Part shown: positions 44,974 through 56,038 of the stretch, in pieces
Numbering within the stretch: the stretch's first letter is position 1
Layout: the number at the start of each line of letters is the position of its first letter
Assembly (NCBI GenBank): GCA_945868845.1
Contig: CAMBMS010000001.1
Span: 124,001-188,000 of the forward strand
Direction of reading: 5' to 3'
Source of the DNA: Asaia bogorensis
GTDB lineage: Bacteria > Pseudomonadota > Alphaproteobacteria > Acetobacterales > Acetobacteraceae
Length of the DNA: 64,000 nucleotides
Program-made: the position numbers and the translations under genes
The notes under the pieces: model-generated
What the model was told of the DNA's origin: nothing
The model's input: only the letters and a program-made list of their open reading frames with translations
Databases searched by the model: none

Positions 44974-45924
44974 ATGTATCTGAACATCTTCGCGCCGGGC
45001 GGGCAGCCCCTGGACATGACGCAGACGGATGAATTTCGCAGCCTACTGACCAGCGCGGCGGAGCTGAATATTCCTCACGCACGCGATATCGCCTACCAGT
45101 CCTGCAATATGATTCTTAATCAGCAACGATTTCATTTCCTTGAATGGGGGGCGGCGGATGCGCCGCCGATCGTGCTATTGCATGGCGGGCATCAATCCTG
45201 TCATTCGTGGGATCTGGTGAGCCTGCATCTGGCACAAAAATACCGCGTGCTGGCGCTGGATCAGCGCGGCCATGGCGATAGCGAGTGGGCGCGCGATCTG
45301 GATTATTCAAATCATACCATGTCCCGGGACGCGGAAGCGTTCATCGCCGCAATGGGCTTACGACGCCCGATCCTGATGGGCCATTCGATGGGTGGGCGTA
45401 ATGCCATGCTGCTCACCAAGCGCAATGTCGCCATGCTGCGCGCACTGGTGGTGGTCGATATCGGACCGGAGGTTTCGCCAGAAGGGCGGCAGGCGATCTC
45501 GTCCTTCGTGCGGGCCAACCAGGAATTCGATAATCTGGAGCATTTTGTCGAAAACGTCCGCAAATACGATCCCTATCGGTCGCAAGAGCACATTGAGCGG
45601 ACAGTAAAATACAACATGCTGCAACGCATCGATGGTAAATTCGTAAGCAAGTGCGACTCCAATCCGCGCCGGCTGGGGCTGACGCAGAACAGCAGCCTGC
45701 TGGATAATATTTCCCTCGATGACGCACGCGGCTTCGATCTGCCCACGCTGGTGATCCGCGGTAAGAATTCCAACATTCTAACCGCGGAAGCCGCCGAGCA
45801 TTTTCGCAATACCCTGCCGCGCGGGACGCTGATCACGGTACCGGAAAGCGGCCATAATGTGCATGGCCAGAACACGCTGGGGTTCCTGGATGCCCTGGGG
45901 GCCTTCCTGCCGACGCTGGAATAG
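44974..45924 (+). CDS. Alpha/beta hydrolase with intact catalytic triad
   Basis: The 316-residue protein has the oxyanion segment [15 protein letters not shown], the nucleophile elbow GHSMGG (Ser), and a C-terminal PESGHNVHG (His). The acid is probably in the [13 protein letters not shown] region. The long plus-strand frame upstream is antisense to the MFS gene and is not used; ATG at 44974, with GAGGGGA 8 nt upstream, is chosen, though ATG at 44950 is possible. Substrate unknown; it is divergent from the MFS exporter. Confidence 0.84.
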   Translation: MYLNIFAPGGQPLDMTQTDEFRSLLTSAAELNIPHARDIAYQSCNMILNQQRFHFLEWGAADAPPIVLLHGGHQSCHSWDLVSLHLAQKYRVLALDQRGHGDSEWARDLDYSNHTMSRDAEAFIAAMGLRRPILMGHSMGGRNAMLLTKRNVAMLRALVVVDIGPEVSPEGRQAISSFVRANQEFDNLEHFVENVRKYDPYRSQEHIERTVKYNMLQRIDGKFVSKCDSNPRRLGLTQNSSLLDNISLDDARGFDLPTLVIRGKNSNILTAEAAEHFRNTLPRGTLITVPESGHNVHGQNTLGFLDALGAFLPTLE

Positions 45925-45951
45925 AGAGCTGGCAGGAGGGAAGGAGCCGGA

Positions 45952-46027
<76 letters not shown>

Positions 46028-46044
46028 GTGCCACGGGCGGGCGG

Positions 46045-46073
46045 AACATGCGCATGCGGCCGAGGCGAGTCAA
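46045..46073 (-). promoter_or_regulatory. Probable promoter of the tRNA-Ala gene
   Basis: On the minus strand TTGACT, a 17-nt spacer and CATGTT lie upstream, with 17 nt from the latter to the tRNA 5' end. The -35 match is 5 of 6 and the -10 match is weak (3 of 6). The position supports the call. A similar TTGACT starts the rpsL promoter. Confidence 0.5.
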
Positions 46074-46142
46074 GGCGGGTTTAGGGCAGTTGCGATACGC
46101 CATGCCGACGGCTAGCTTGCGCCCACCAGCGGAGAGCCCTGC

Positions 46143-46460
46143 ATGATCACCATTCTGTTCGACCTGCTGCATCTGCTGATTTCATTGATGAAAATCATAT
46201 TGATCGTGCAGATCGTCTATGGCTGGTTGATCGCCTTCAATATTCTCGATACCCGCAACCGCATCGTGTGGAGTATCGGCGATTTCCTATATCGGGTGAC
46301 CGAGCCAGTGTTGCGCCCCATTCGGCGCTATATGCCAAATCTGGGGCCGGTCGATCTGTCGCCGCTGGTTCTGTTCATCGCATTATGGCTGGCGGATCAG
46401 ATCCTGTATCGGCTGCAGGCGGCCATCACGCTAGGCAGCATGTCGCCGCTGCTGCTGTAA
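46143..46460 (+). CDS. YggT family membrane protein
   Basis: The 105-residue protein has two helical hairpin regions (about residues 5-35 and 70-95), YGWLIAFNI and the conserved VTEPVLRPIRRYMPN segment followed by DLSPLVLFIALW. These match YggT, an integral membrane family whose role in envelope/osmotic fitness and cell-division neighbourhoods is not firmly set. It is divergent from the tRNA. A GC-rich stem (CATGCCC, loop TCGGC, GGGCATG, 46462-46480) follows the stop and may be its terminator, though it lacks a U-tract. Confidence 0.9.
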   Translation: MITILFDLLHLLISLMKIILIVQIVYGWLIAFNILDTRNRIVWSIGDFLYRVTEPVLRPIRRYMPNLGPVDLSPLVLFIALWLADQILYRLQAAITLGSMSPLLL

Positions 46461-46480
46461 GCATGCCCTCGGCGGGCATG

Positions 46481-46978
46481 GCATTCTCGCGTGCTCGCGC
46501 GGATGGGGGGTATTGATCGGGGTAAGCGAGGCGGCCGAGGATGGCCCGGCCAACCGTGCAGCCCGCGCGGCCAACCGAGCCTCGGACTTTGCACGCCGCA
46601 TGGCGTGATGAAATTGCTGGATGAGATTGCCGGCCATCGCCGGCGCCGTGGCGCTCGGGCGTTCGGCGACCGTCGGCCGGCCGGTGGCTGCGCTGCTACT
46701 GGCGGCCAACGCAACCCAGATGGGCATGACTAGACGACAATCCTCTCCGCATCGCGCCCGAACTTTTCGCACCAGCCGTGTTCGTGGCGACGCCATCGCC
46801 GGTCATAGGGAAACAAAACTCTTGCGAGCCGCCCGCGCAAATAGCTACCGGACCTCGAATGGCGATCGAATGGTCGATGCCATACAGGAAATAAAGCTCG
46901 ATTGCATACTCGGTGCGCGATCCGGGGGCTGATCAGCCCCGCGCGTGCTCGGATAAGATTGGCGCCGGCGCGCCCAGC
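46481..46978. other. 500-bp stretch without a convincing gene
   Basis: A 121-codon Ala/Arg-rich frame on the minus strand (46431-46796) has no recognised domain, and its sequence fits a GC-driven shadow. Near the right end, GGGGCTGATCAGCCCC (46925-46940) is a perfect palindrome that could end the ribosomal operon transcript after rplQ, but without a U-tract. Nothing else is seen. Confidence 0.5.
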
Positions 46979-47401
46979 CTATTCCGCGTCGTCGTCGGCC
47001 GCTTTTTCCTGCACCGGTCCGCTATCGAGACCCTTGGCACTCAAATCACGGTCCACCAGCTCGATCACCGCCATATCGGCGGCGTCGCCATATCGCATGC
47101 CGGCCTTCAACACCCGGCAATAGCCGCCCGCCCGCGCCTTGTAACGCGGCGCCAGATCGTCGAACAACTTGCGCACAATCACATCGTCGCGCAGCTGCGC
47201 AAACGCCTGCCGGCGCGCATGCAGCCCGCCACGCTTGCCCAGTGTGATGAGCTTCTCTGCGACAGGGCGCAATTCCTTCGCCTTCGGCAAGGTGGTAGTG
47301 ATCTGCTCATGCTTGAACAACGCCACCGCCATGTTGCGGAACATCGCCGCGCGATGAGTGGAAGTCACACCGAGTTTCCGGCCGGCTACTCCGTGACGCA
47401 T
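46979..47401 (-). CDS. rplQ: 50S ribosomal protein L17
   Basis: The 140-residue L17 has [20 protein letters not shown] and the [16 protein letters not shown] segment, with a family-typical acidic C-terminal tail (AADDDAE). It contacts the 50S subunit near the exit tunnel. It is the last gene of the leftward superoperon, 24 bp after rpoA. Confidence 0.97.
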   Translation of the reverse strand: MRHGVAGRKLGVTSTHRAAMFRNMAVALFKHEQITTTLPKAKELRPVAEKLITLGKRGGLHARRQAFAQLRDDVIVRKLFDDLAPRYKARAGGYCRVLKAGMRYGDAADMAVIELVDRDLSAKGLDSGPVQEKAADDDAE

Positions 47402-47425
47402 ACTCGCCTCTCCTTAATTCGCCGA

Positions 47426-48445
47426 TCAGAGCGGCCCGTCGAGCCGCTTGATCAGGTCTTCGATGTTTTCCGGTGGCCAGGTCGGCACGGTCATGCCCAG
47501 CGACAGCCCCATGGTAGACAGCACTTCCTTGATCTCGTTCAGGGATTTGCGGCCGAAATTCGGGGTGCGTAGCATTTCCTGCTCAGTTTTCTGCACCAGA
47601 TCGCCAATATAGATGATGTTGTCGTTCTTTAGACAATTCGCGCTGCGGACAGACAGTTCGAGTTCGTCCACCTTGCGCAGCAGATTGCGGTTGAACGGCA
47701 AGTCTTCCACCGGCTCTTCCGTGCGCGCCAGCTGTGGCTCGTCGAAGTTAATAAAGAGCTGAAACTGGTCCTGCAGGATACGCGCCGCCAGCGCCACGGC
47801 ATCTTCCGGCGTAATCGCGCCATTGGTCTCCACGCTAAGCAGCAGCTTGTCGTAATCCGTCACCTGCCCCACCCGCGTCGGCTCTACGCGATAGGACACG
47901 CGGCTCACCGGCGAATAGATCGAATCGACTGGGATTAATCCGATCGGCGCATCCTCGGCCCGGTTGGCCACGGCAGCCACATACCCGCGGCCCAGCTGCA
48001 CGGTGAACTCTATGCCCAGCTTCACGCCATCGTCGAGCGTGCAGATCACCAAGTCTGGATTCATAATGTCGATATCATGCCCCATCTGGATCTGCCCCGC
48101 GCGCACTTCCCCGGGTCCGGTGGCCGTCAGGGTCATGCGCCGCGTGCCCTCATTATGCATACGCAGGGCCAGCTGCTTTATGTTCAGCACGATATCCGTG
48201 ACATCCTCGCGCACGCCGGGGATGGAGCTGAACTCGTGCAGCACACCATCAATTTGCACGGATGTCACCGCTGCCCCTTGTAGGGACGACAGCAAGATGC
48301 GCCGCATCGCATTGCCCAGCGTCATGCCGAATCCGCGTTCCAGCGGTTCGGCGACCATGGTCGCCATCCGCTTCGGGTCGGCACCGGGCTCAACCTGCAA
48401 TTTTTCCGGCTTGATCAGCGACTGCCAGTTTCTCTGTAGTGCCAC
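47426..48445 (-). CDS. rpoA: RNA polymerase alpha subunit
   Basis: The 339-residue alpha subunit has an N-terminal domain that starts the assembly of core RNA polymerase ([20 protein letters not shown] near residue 38, split) and a C-terminal DNA/activator-binding domain with the [12 protein letters not shown] helix. Length and domain spacing are normal. It stands between rpsK and rplQ as in most bacteria. Confidence 0.97.
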   Translation of the reverse strand: MALQRNWQSLIKPEKLQVEPGADPKRMATMVAEPLERGFGMTLGNAMRRILLSSLQGAAVTSVQIDGVLHEFSSIPGVREDVTDIVLNIKQLALRMHNEGTRRMTLTATGPGEVRAGQIQMGHDIDIMNPDLVICTLDDGVKLGIEFTVQLGRGYVAAVANRAEDAPIGLIPVDSIYSPVSRVSYRVEPTRVGQVTDYDKLLLSVETNGAITPEDAVALAARILQDQFQLFINFDEPQLARTEEPVEDLPFNRNLLRKVDELELSVRSANCLKNDNIIYIGDLVQKTEQEMLRTPNFGRKSLNEIKEVLSTMGLSLGMTVPTWPPENIEDLIKRLDGPL

Positions 48446-48526
48446 GTCTCAGCCTCGTTCAAAAAGAGAAGGCCTAGGCGGTAGCGCTATACTGCGCTGC
48501 CTAGGCATATCACAAAAAAAGTTTAC

Positions 48527-48922
48527 TCAGACCCGCCGGCGCTTACGCGGACGGCAGCCATTATGCGGCACTGGCGTCAGATCGCGAATGGAGGTGATGG
48601 TAAACCCCACCGCCTGCAAGGCCCGCAACGCGCTCTCGCGCCCCGTACCCGGCCCGCTGACCTCGATCTCCAACGTCTCCATCCCATGCTCGCGCGCCTT
48701 CTTGCCGGCATCCTCGGCGGCGACCTGGGCAGCATAGGGGGTGGATTTTCGGCTACCCTTGAAACCCTGGCTGCCGGCAGACGACCAAGCGATCGTATTG
48801 CCCTGTGCGTCCGTTATGGTGATCATCGTGTTGTTAAAGGTCGCCGCCACATGCGCCACGCCGGCGATGATGTTCTTGCGTTCCTTGCGCCTAGGGCGCG
48901 CAGAGGCGGCTGGTTTCGCCAT
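48527..48922 (-). CDS. rpsK: 30S ribosomal protein S11
   Basis: The 131-residue S11 has [27 protein letters not shown] and a [11 protein letters not shown]-terminus. It lies on the 30S platform and helps choose the correct tRNA. It is located between rpsM (96 bp upstream) and rpoA (81 bp downstream). Near-canonical sequence. Confidence 0.97.
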   Translation of the reverse strand: MAKPAASARPRRKERKNIIAGVAHVAATFNNTMITITDAQGNTIAWSSAGSQGFKGSRKSTPYAAQVAAEDAGKKAREHGMETLEIEVSGPGTGRESALRALQAVGFTITSIRDLTPVPHNGCRPRKRRRV

Positions 48923-49018
48923 GTTCTTCTCGATGTCCTGTTCAACTCAAACCGCGACGTAACCCGCCGCGAGGCATCTGACCCCGACGCGCCACCAGGG
49001 ACGCGCCAATGCCGAAAA

Positions 49019-49396
49019 TTACTTCGTGACCTTCTTCTTACCGGCAATCGCCACGGCCTTGCCCTTGCGGGTGCGGGCATTGGTATGGGTACGTTGGCCG
49101 CGCACCGGCAGGCCACGCCGATGGCGCAGGCCCCTGTAGCAGCCTAGATCCATCAAGCGCTTTATATTCATGACGTTGGAGCGGCGCAGATCGCCCTCTA
49201 CCTGGAAATCGCGGTCGACCAGCTCACGGATGCGCAGCACCTCATCGTCGCTCAGCTGGTTCACCCGCCGTTCCGCGGGAATGTGCAGCTTGGTGCAGAT
49301 ATCCTGCGCCTTGGTCGGCCCGATACCGAAGATGTAGCGCAGGCTGATGGTCACCCGCTTATTGGTCGGAATATTCACGCCGGCAATACGCGCCAC
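49019..49396 (-). CDS. rpsM: 30S ribosomal protein S13 (GTG start)
   Basis: The 125-residue S13 has [23 protein letters not shown] and the [22 protein letters not shown]-terminal run (split). The start is the GTG before ARIAG, since homologs begin here and AGGAGAG lies 7 nt upstream. The frame is open for 30 codons more, which are not family-like. It binds the head of the 30S subunit. Confidence 0.94.
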   Translation of the reverse strand: MARIAGVNIPTNKRVTISLRYIFGIGPTKAQDICTKLHIPAERRVNQLSDDEVLRIRELVDRDFQVEGDLRRSNVMNIKRLMDLGCYRGLRHRRGLPVRGQRTHTNARTRKGKAVAIAGKKKVTK

Positions 49397-49580
49397 TCCC
49401 GTCTCTCCTGTCCCCCTCTTGGGGCAAAAAATGATCCCGCAGGCCATCTGCCCGACGAGTCTGGACTTTCCGCAGATACCCGACAAACCGCAAAAGCCAC
49501 CTCGGGAGATGGGTCGGAGCGGCGGACTTAAGGCACCCTCGCCCCCGAGTCAACGCGCCTAGATCAATTTATCGTGAATG

Positions 49581-50243
49581 TCAGGATTCCACCGTCGGCT
49601 TGTCGAATAAGGCAAACAATTCCGCCGTCACCGCATCGATATCCGCCATCCCATCCACCGCACGCAGCAGCCCCTGGGCCTCGTAATAGGGCAGCAAGGG
49701 CGCTGTCTGGGCGTGATAGGCCACGAGCCGCGCCGCCACCGTCTCCCGGTTGTCATCGGTCCGCCGGGTGAATTTTTCGCCGCCGCAGGCAACGCAGATT
49801 CCCGGCAGCTTCGGCCTCTGGAAATCGTCATGATACCCCGCCCCGCACGCCGCGCATGTATAACGCCCGTCGATACGGTCGGTGAGCACTGAGTCGTTCA
49901 CCCGTAGTTCCACCACGGCGTCCAGCTTTATCCTCTTCTCGGCCAGCATCCCGTCCAAGGCCGCCGCCTGCACCACGGTGCGCGGAAATCCATCCAAGAT
50001 AAAACCCTTGACGCAATCGACCTGCCCGATCCGCCTGCCGAGCATGCGGATCAGGATATCGTCGGAGACAAGTTTCCCCGCCTCCATCACCGCCTTGGTC
50101 TCGCGTCCGACATCGCTGCCCGCCGCCACTTCCGCACGTAGCATGTCGCCGGTGGAGATCTGCGCGATACCATAGCCGTCCATCAGCCGCTTCGCCTGGG
50201 TGCCCTTGCCCGCCCCCGGCGGCCCTAACAAAATCAGGCGCAT
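49581..50243 (-). CDS. adk: Adenylate kinase (zinc-lid type)
   Basis: The 220-residue enzyme converts ATP and AMP to two ADP. It has the P-loop GPPGAGKGT, GFPRT and a long lid with four Cys (CAAC and CVAC, in a GRYTCAACGAGYHDD-type region), that is, the zinc-binding lid of Gram-positive and some proteobacterial enzymes. It starts 5 bp after the secY stop. Confidence 0.96.
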   Translation of the reverse strand: MRLILLGPPGAGKGTQAKRLMDGYGIAQISTGDMLRAEVAAGSDVGRETKAVMEAGKLVSDDILIRMLGRRIGQVDCVKGFILDGFPRTVVQAAALDGMLAEKRIKLDAVVELRVNDSVLTDRIDGRYTCAACGAGYHDDFQRPKLPGICVACGGEKFTRRTDDNRETVAARLVAYHAQTAPLLPYYEAQGLLRAVDGMADIDAVTAELFALFDKPTVES

Positions 50244-50248
50244 GCCGC

Positions 50249-51586
50249 CTATCTCCGTCCCTTAACCCGCGCCTTGCGTATCAACCCTTCATACTGATGC
50301 GCCAGCAGGTGCGACTGCACCTGCGTCACCGTATCCATCGTCACCGACACGATGATTAGCAGAGAGGTGCCGCCAAAATAAAATGGCACGTTATATTTGC
50401 TAATCAGGATTTCCGGCAGCAGGCAGACCACCACCAGATAGATGCCGCCCACCGTCGTCAGCCGCGTCAGCACATAGTCGAAATAGGCCGAGGTCGCGGT
50501 GCCTGGCCGGATACCCGGGATGAACCCGCCATATTTCTTTAAATTATCGGCCGTCTCATCAGGGTTGAACACCACGGCGGTGTAGAAGTAGGCGAAGAAG
50601 ATGATCATCACCGCGTAGGTCAGCATGTAAAGCGGCTGGCCATGCGCCAAAGCCTGCCCGACCGTCTGCAACCAGCCCGGCGAGTCGGCGGCAAACCCTG
50701 CGATCGTCGCCGGGATCAGCAGGATGGAGCTGGCGAAGATCGGGGGAATCACGCCCGAAGTATTGATCTTCAGCGGCATGTGCGACGATTCGCCGCCCAA
50801 CATCCGCTGCCCCACCTGGCGCTTCGGATACTGGATGATGATCCGCCGCTGCGCGCGCTCCACGAACACGATCACCGCGATCACCACCACCGCCACGAGC
50901 ACGAACAGCAGGATGAACAGAGGCGACAGCGCCCCGGTCCGCCCCAGCTCCAGCAAGCTCGCCAGGGCGCCGGGAAGATTGGCGACGATGCCGGCGAAAA
51001 TGATCAGCGAAATCCCGTTACCGACCCCCCGCGCCGTAATCTGCTCACCCAGCCACATCAGGAACATCGTCCCGCCGACCAGAGTGATCACACAGGACAG
51101 GCGGAAGAACATCCCCGGATCGATCACTGCGGCGCCAAACGACCCGCGCATCCCCTCCAGCCCCACTGCAATACCATAGGACTGCACCAGCGCGATGACG
51201 ACGGTCAGATAGCGGGTGTATTGGTTCAGCTTCTTGCGCCCGCTCTCGCCTTCTTTTTTCAGGGCTTCCAGCGCCGGCACCGCCGCCGACATAAGCTGCA
51301 CGACGATGGAGGCTGAAATATAAGGCATGATGTTCAGCGCGAACACGGTCATCCGCCCAAGCGCACCGCCGCTGAACATGTCGAACATGCCCAGGATGCC
51401 GCCGCCATGCTGGGCCAGCATTTCCCCCATCACGGAGGCGTCCACCCCCGGCACCGGGATATAGGTGCCGATCCGGTAAACGATCAGCGCCGCCAGGGTG
51501 AACCAGATTCGTTTCTTAAGTTCGGTCGCCTTTGAAAACACACCGAGATTGAGATTTGCCGCCAGTTGTTCTGCCGCCGAGGCCAT
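50249..51586 (-). CDS. secY: Preprotein translocase subunit SecY
   Basis: The 445-residue, ten-helix protein is the core of the SecYEG channel. It has IPVPGVDAS, GMFDMFSGGAL, the plug region and GGRTMFLMWLGE-like GGTMFLMWLGEQ. An ATG at 51592 is also in frame; AGGAA is 6 nt before the second ATG, so 51586 is chosen. It follows rplO in the spc section. Confidence 0.95.
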   Translation of the reverse strand: MASAAEQLAANLNLGVFSKATELKKRIWFTLAALIVYRIGTYIPVPGVDASVMGEMLAQHGGGILGMFDMFSGGALGRMTVFALNIMPYISASIVVQLMSAAVPALEALKKEGESGRKKLNQYTRYLTVVIALVQSYGIAVGLEGMRGSFGAAVIDPGMFFRLSCVITLVGGTMFLMWLGEQITARGVGNGISLIIFAGIVANLPGALASLLELGRTGALSPLFILLFVLVAVVVIAVIVFVERAQRRIIIQYPKRQVGQRMLGGESSHMPLKINTSGVIPPIFASSILLIPATIAGFAADSPGWLQTVGQALAHGQPLYMLTYAVMIIFFAYFYTAVVFNPDETADNLKKYGGFIPGIRPGTATSAYFDYVLTRLTTVGGIYLVVVCLLPEILISKYNVPFYFGGTSLLIIVSVTMDTVTQVQSHLLAHQYEGLIRKARVKGRR

Positions 51587-51715
51587 AGGCATTTCCTATC
51601 GTTATCAGAACATGAACGGCGCCAACCGGGTCAAGCGGGGCGCCGTTCAGATCGGTCAACCATGCCGCCACACCCCACCTTGAGATAAGGCCCATACACA
51701 AGGCGGGAAAGATTG

Positions 51716-52216
51716 TCAGCCCTCGGCAGCCACTACCTTCACCACCGTGGTCGTCACCGACCCGCCTGCCTTCTCCACCGCCGCGATGGCCGTAGCGGAA
51801 GCACCGGACACCGTAATCCGCACCGCGCGCGTGATTTCGCCATTGCCCAGCAAGCGCACGCCGGAGGTCTTCAGCCCCGCCACCTTGCCCTTTGCCAACA
51901 GCCCCGCCGCGCGCAGTATTTCTTCGGTAATTTCCTGCCCTGAATCGATCTTGCCCGCCGCGATCGCCGCATCCAGGGTGCCCACATTCAACGGCACGTA
52001 CTGCACCCGGAAATGGTTGGTAAAGCCGCGCTTTGGCAAGCGGCGATAGATCGGCAGCTGCCCGCCCTCGAACCCGTTCAGCGCCACGCCCTCGCGCGCC
52101 TTCTGGCCCTTTACGCCCTTGCCCGACGTTTTTCCCTTCCCCGAACCGATGCCCCGGCCGAGACGCTTCGATTTTAACCGTGAACCAGGATTGTCGCGCA
52201 GCTCGTTCAGATTCAT
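51716..52216 (-). CDS. rplO: 50S ribosomal protein L15
   Basis: The 166-residue L15 has [12 protein letters not shown], the Gly/Lys-rich [15 protein letters not shown] and [17 protein letters not shown] (split). The start is the ATG before NLNEL; two further in-frame ATG codons lie up to 21 bp upstream. Slightly longer than the E. coli protein at the C-terminus, which ends in a Val/Ala-rich run. Confidence 0.95.
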   Translation of the reverse strand: MNLNELRDNPGSRLKSKRLGRGIGSGKGKTSGKGVKGQKAREGVALNGFEGGQLPIYRRLPKRGFTNHFRVQYVPLNVGTLDAAIAAGKIDSGQEITEEILRAAGLLAKGKVAGLKTSGVRLLGNGEITRAVRITVSGASATAIAAVEKAGGSVTTTVVKVVAAEG

Positions 52217-52247
52217 CGTCATGCCCTTCCGTCCCACCCCAACCAGG

Positions 52248-52442
52248 TCAGGACAATTCCTCCACCTGCACCAGATGGGCCACCTTGCGGATCATGCCGC
52301 GAACACACGGCGTATCCTCCAGCACCTTCGACCCGCGGATCTTGTTCAGGCCTAACCCGATCAAGGTCTCCTTCTGCCCCGGCTTACGCCCAGCCGCAGA
52401 CGCGACCTGCGTCACTTTCACCCGGCGACCCGCATCAGACAT
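52248..52442 (-). CDS. rpmD: 50S ribosomal protein L30
   Basis: The 64-residue L30 has [20 protein letters not shown] and the [19 protein letters not shown] segment. The start is ATG at 52442, overlapping the end of rpsE by 8 bp; a longer frame upstream is out of family. Confidence 0.94.
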   Translation of the reverse strand: MSDAGRRVKVTQVASAAGRKPGQKETLIGLGLNKIRGSKVLEDTPCVRGMIRKVAHLVQVEELS

Positions 52443-53040
52443 CGGTTGCCCCCTGACCTGCTGCTTCCGCCGGCGCGGCATCGCGACGGCCCAGGATATC
52501 GGTCACCTTCTTGCCCCGCCGTGTAGCCACCGAACGCGGCGATGCGCATTTCTGCAACGCCGCAAAGGTCGCCTTCACCATGTTATGCGGATTGCGGCTA
52601 CCGAGCGACTTCGCGACCACATCGCCAATACCCAATGTCTCAAACACCGCACGCATCGGCCCGCCGGCAATGATCCCTGTGCCCGCGCTGGCCGAGCGCA
52701 GCACCACGGAGCCGGCACCAAAATTCCCAACCACGTCATGGTGCAGGGTGCGACCTTCCTTCATCGGAATGCGTATCATGCCGCGCTTGGCACGTTCGGT
52801 CGCCTTGCGGATCGCCTCCGGCACCTCGCGCGCCTTGCCGGCGCCATAGCCTACCCGGCCCTTCTGATCACCAACCACGACCAACGCGGCGAAAGCGAAC
52901 CGGCGCCCACCCTTCACCACCTTAGCCACGCGATTGATAGTGACCAACTTATCGATGATATCATCGGCCTCGCCCCGCTCAGGACCGCGATTGCGATCAC
53001 GGTCCCGGCGCTGCCCGCCTTCTCTTGGTTCACGTGCCAT
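52435..53040 (-). CDS. rpsE: 30S ribosomal protein S5
   Basis: The 201-residue S5 has an Arg/Glu-rich N-terminal leader (residues 1-25), [18 protein letters not shown] with its double-stranded-RNA-binding domain, and [13 protein letters not shown]. The C-terminal tail ([11 protein letters not shown]) is Ala-rich. It takes part in translational accuracy. Confidence 0.96.
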   Translation of the reverse strand: MAREPREGGQRRDRDRNRGPERGEADDIIDKLVTINRVAKVVKGGRRFAFAALVVVGDQKGRVGYGAGKAREVPEAIRKATERAKRGMIRIPMKEGRTLHHDVVGNFGAGSVVLRSASAGTGIIAGGPMRAVFETLGIGDVVAKSLGSRNPHNMVKATFAALQKCASPRSVATRRGKKVTDILGRRDAAPAEAAGQGATDV

Positions 53041-53051
53041 CGTTCATTCCC

Positions 53052-53414
53052 TCAGAAGGCTAGACCACCCTCGCGGGCAGCCTCGGCCAGGGCTTGCACC
53101 CGGCCATGATAGAGATAGGCGCCACGGTCGAAGACCACGTTAGTGACACCGGCCGCGATGGCGCGCTCCGCCACCAGCTTGCCTACCGCTGCCGCAGCAC
53201 CCTTGTCCGCGCCGGTGCGCAACTCCGCGCGCAAACCCTTGTCCAGGCTCGACGCCGCCGCGAGCGTACGCCCCGCCGCATCGTCGATCACCTGCGCATA
53301 GATATGCTTGCCCGACCGGAACACCGACAGCCGCGGCCGCTCGGACGCCTTGCGCCGGATCTGGTAGCGCAGGCGATCGCGCCGGCGCTCCCTGAGCTCC
53401 TGAATGTTGCTCAC
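53052..53414 (-). CDS. rplR: 50S ribosomal protein L18
   Basis: The 120-residue L18 has [29 protein letters not shown] and a [25 protein letters not shown]-terminus (split), typical 5S rRNA-binding protein. It overlaps the stop of rplF by 4 bp. Confidence 0.96.
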   Translation of the reverse strand: MSNIQELRERRRDRLRYQIRRKASERPRLSVFRSGKHIYAQVIDDAAGRTLAAASSLDKGLRAELRTGADKGAAAAVGKLVAERAIAAGVTNVVFDRGAYLYHGRVQALAEAAREGGLAF

Positions 53415-53944
53415 TTCTTCTTGCCTTCCTTACGCCGGATAATCTCATCCGAGTACCGCACGCCCTTACCCTTATAGGGTTCAGGGCCACGAAACGCGCG
53501 GATCTCGGCAGCGACCTGACCAACCTGGCGCTTGTCCACGCCCTCCACCTTGACCGCCGTCGGCCGTTCACAGCTGATCTTAATGCCCGCCGGCACCGGA
53601 TAGATCACGTCATGCGAATAGCCCAGGTTCAGCACCAGGTTCTGCCCTTGCACCGCAGCGCGATAGCCCGTGCCTGTGATTTCCATCGACTTCGTGTAGC
53701 CGGTGGACACACCTTTCACGATATTGGCGATCAGCGCCCGCGTGGTGCCCCACATCATCCGCGCCTTCGCCTCACTCGTTCGCGGCACCACGCTGACCTG
53801 GTTGCCCTCGACCTTGGTCTCCACCAAATCGGTCAGCGCCAGGGTCATTTCGCCCAGTTTGCCCTTAGCGGTCAGCACGCCATGGGCAATGGCCACCTGC
53901 ACGCCAGCAGGAATTTCGACTGGATATTTTCCTACGCGCGACAT
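53411..53944 (-). CDS. rplF: 50S ribosomal protein L6
   Basis: The 177-residue L6 starts with [14 protein letters not shown] and has the two-fold domain pattern with [15 protein letters not shown] and [21 protein letters not shown] (split). ATG at 53944 is chosen; the frame extends 45 bp more. It lies near the sarcin-ricin loop on the 50S. Confidence 0.96.
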   Translation of the reverse strand: MSRVGKYPVEIPAGVQVAIAHGVLTAKGKLGEMTLALTDLVETKVEGNQVSVVPRTSEAKARMMWGTTRALIANIVKGVSTGYTKSMEITGTGYRAAVQGQNLVLNLGYSHDVIYPVPAGIKISCERPTAVKVEGVDKRQVGQVAAEIRAFRGPEPYKGKGVRYSDEIIRRKEGKKK

Positions 53945-53954
53945 GTCCCGCTCC

Positions 53955-54353
53955 TCAGAACACGCGGCAGAGCACTTCGCCACCAACATTGGCGGCGCGC
54001 GCTTCCGCGTCAGACATCACCCCGCGCGGGGTGGACAGGATCGACACACCGAGGCCCGCATACACGCGCTGCAATTCCTTGATCTTGGAATAAATGCGAC
54101 GGCCCGGCTTGGACACGCGGGTGATTTCCTTAATCACCGGATCGCCCTCGTTATATTTCAGCTCGATCCGCAACTGCGCCACGCCGGGGCGGAGTTCCTC
54201 GGATGCGAAGCCACGAATATAGCCCTCACGCCGTAGCACATCCAACACATTGGCCCGCAACTGCGACGCCGGGGCCACACAGGATGCGTGTCGCGCGCGT
54301 TGCGCATTGCGAATGCGGGTCAGCATATCCCCCAGGGGATCGGATAGAGACAT
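53955..54353 (-). CDS. rpsH: 30S ribosomal protein S8
   Basis: The 132-residue S8 has [14 protein letters not shown] and the C-terminal [20 protein letters not shown]. It binds 16S rRNA helix 21 and in E. coli represses the spc operon by binding at the rplX-rplE message; that site was not looked for here. Confidence 0.96.
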   Translation of the reverse strand: MSLSDPLGDMLTRIRNAQRARHASCVAPASQLRANVLDVLRREGYIRGFASEELRPGVAQLRIELKYNEGDPVIKEITRVSKPGRRIYSKIKELQRVYAGLGVSILSTPRGVMSDAEARAANVGGEVLCRVF

Positions 54354-54368
54354 GTGTCTGTTCCCCCC

Positions 54369-54674
54369 TTACCAGCTCGCCTTGACCATGCCAGGGATTT
54401 GCCCCTCGCTGGCCAAACTCCGCAACGCAATGCGGCACAGCTTGAATTTACGGTAATTGCCGCGCGAACGACCGGTCAGCTCACAACGCAACCGCACCCG
54501 CGTCTGCGAGCCGTTGCGCGGCAACTGCGCCAGCTTCAACGAAGCCTCGAAACGGTCTTCTACCGGAAGTTCGCGATTCATCACGACCTCCTTCAAGGCC
54601 GCGCGTTTCTTCTTGTCGCGCGCCGCCATGTATTCCCGTTTCGCATTCCGCTTGACCTGAGAGGTCTTCGCCAT
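54369..54674 (-). CDS. rpsN: 30S ribosomal protein S14 (long form)
   Basis: The 101-residue S14 lacks the Cys4 zinc motif and is thus the zinc-independent form. It has [35 protein letters not shown] and [17 protein letters not shown] (split). Standard location between rplE and rpsH. Confidence 0.97.
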   Translation of the reverse strand: MAKTSQVKRNAKREYMAARDKKKRAALKEVVMNRELPVEDRFEASLKLAQLPRNGSQTRVRLRCELTGRSRGNYRKFKLCRIALRSLASEGQIPGMVKASW

Positions 54675-54774
54675 TCTGTCTCACCCTCCGGAACCTGCCG
54701 GGCGTGCCCGACGGTTTTCCAACAAATCCCAAAAAATTCCGCCGCCCGCGATAGTGCCGGCGGCACCACACGTT

Positions 54775-55332
54775 CTAGTTAACGAACGGTAAGTTAAAGC
54801 CCTTCAGCAACGCCTTGCCCTCAGCATCGGTCTTTGCCGTCGTCACGAAGACAATGTCCATGCCACGGATCGAATCCACTCGGTCGTAATTAATTTCCGG
54901 GAAGATAATCTGTTCCTTGATTCCCATGGCAAAATTTCCCTTGCCATCAAAACCCTTGCCGGTGATACCGCGGAAATCACGCACGCGCGGCAACGCGATG
55001 GTCACGAGGCGGTCGAGGAATTCATACATGCGCGACTTACGCAACGTGACCTTGCAGCCAATGGGCAAGCCTTCGCGGATCTTGAAGCCAGCAATAGCCT
55101 TTTTTGCCACCGTCTTCACCGGCTTCTGCCCGGCGATCAACATCATCTCCGCCAGCGCCGCGTCCAGCTTCTTCTGATCGCCGGTCGCCTCGCCCACACC
55201 CATGTTCAGGACGATCTTTTCCAGCTTCGGCACCTGCATCGGGTTCGCATAGCCAAACTCCACCAGCATCGCCGGGCGCACCTGCACGTTATATTGCTGC
55301 TGCAAACGCGGCATATCGCGTGTTTCGCTCAT
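54775..55332 (-). CDS. rplE: 50S ribosomal protein L5
   Basis: The 185-residue L5 has [21 protein letters not shown], and [26 protein letters not shown] (split). It binds 5S rRNA. The start is 4 bp after the rplX stop; the later MPRLQQQYN start is possible. Confidence 0.95.
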   Translation of the reverse strand: MSETRDMPRLQQQYNVQVRPAMLVEFGYANPMQVPKLEKIVLNMGVGEATGDQKKLDAALAEMMLIAGQKPVKTVAKKAIAGFKIREGLPIGCKVTLRKSRMYEFLDRLVTIALPRVRDFRGITGKGFDGKGNFAMGIKEQIIFPEINYDRVDSIRGMDIVFVTTAKTDAEGKALLKGFNLPFVN

Positions 55333-55336
55333 TTCC

Positions 55337-55657
55337 CTAACCTTCGATCATGCCACCGCCAGCCTTGGCGATGCGAACCTTGCGCCCATCCTCCAACACC
55401 CGGAATCCGACACGCGTTTTGGTATCGGTCTTCGGGTCCACCAGCATCAGGTTGGACAGATGCACCGGTGCTTCGATCTCCACGATCCCACCCGGCTGGC
55501 CCATCCCCGTCGGCTTGGTGTGCTTGGTCGCTATGCGTACGCCCTGCACCACAGCGCGGTTTTCTTTCGGCAGCACACGCAGAACTGCACCGCGCTTGCC
55601 CTTATCAGCGCCGGTGATCACTTCCACCCGATCGCCCTTACGAATGCGCGCGGCCAT
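55337..55657 (-). CDS. rplX: 50S ribosomal protein L24
   Basis: The 106-residue L24 has a KOW motif ([21 protein letters not shown]), and [14 protein letters not shown]. It starts 50S assembly. It overlaps the stop of rplN by 1 bp. Confidence 0.96.
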   Translation of the reverse strand: MAARIRKGDRVEVITGADKGKRGAVLRVLPKENRAVVQGVRIATKHTKPTGMGQPGGIVEIEAPVHLSNLMLVDPKTDTKTRVGFRVLEDGRKVRIAKAGGGMIEG

Positions 55658-56025
55658 TACAGCACCTCCGGCGCAAGAGAAATAATCTTCATAAACTTCT
55701 TTCCACGCAGCTCGCGCACCACCGGGCCGAAGATACGCGTGCCAATTGGTTCCAGCTGCTTTGTGATCAGCACCGCCGCGTTGCGATCGAAGCGAATGAC
55801 GGAGCCATCGGGGCGGCGCACCGGATACGACGTCCGCACGATCACCGCCTGGTGCACGTCGCCCTTCTTTACCTTACCGCGCGGAATTGCCTCGCGGATG
55901 GACACCACGATCACATCGCCCACCGATGCAGTGCGGCGCTTCGAACCACCCAGCACCTTAATGCACAGCACCTTGCGCGCGCCGGAATTATCGGCAACCT
56001 CAAGAGTGGATTCGACCTGGATCAT
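55657..56025 (-). CDS. rplN: 50S ribosomal protein L14
   Basis: The 122-residue L14 begins [17 protein letters not shown], has [17 protein letters not shown] and [10 protein letters not shown], and is of standard length. The frame extends 54 bp further upstream, but the family begins here. Confidence 0.97.
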   Translation of the reverse strand: MIQVESTLEVADNSGARKVLCIKVLGGSKRRTASVGDVIVVSIREAIPRGKVKKGDVHQAVIVRTSYPVRRPDGSVIRFDRNAAVLITKQLEPIGTRIFGPVVRELRGKKFMKIISLAPEVL

Positions 56026-56038
56026 CTGATCGCTTCCC

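Noticed and set aside
46431-46796. 121-codon minus-strand frame between yggT and rplQ
   Set aside because: Ala/Arg-rich with no motif, and it overlaps the end of yggT; most likely a chance frame.
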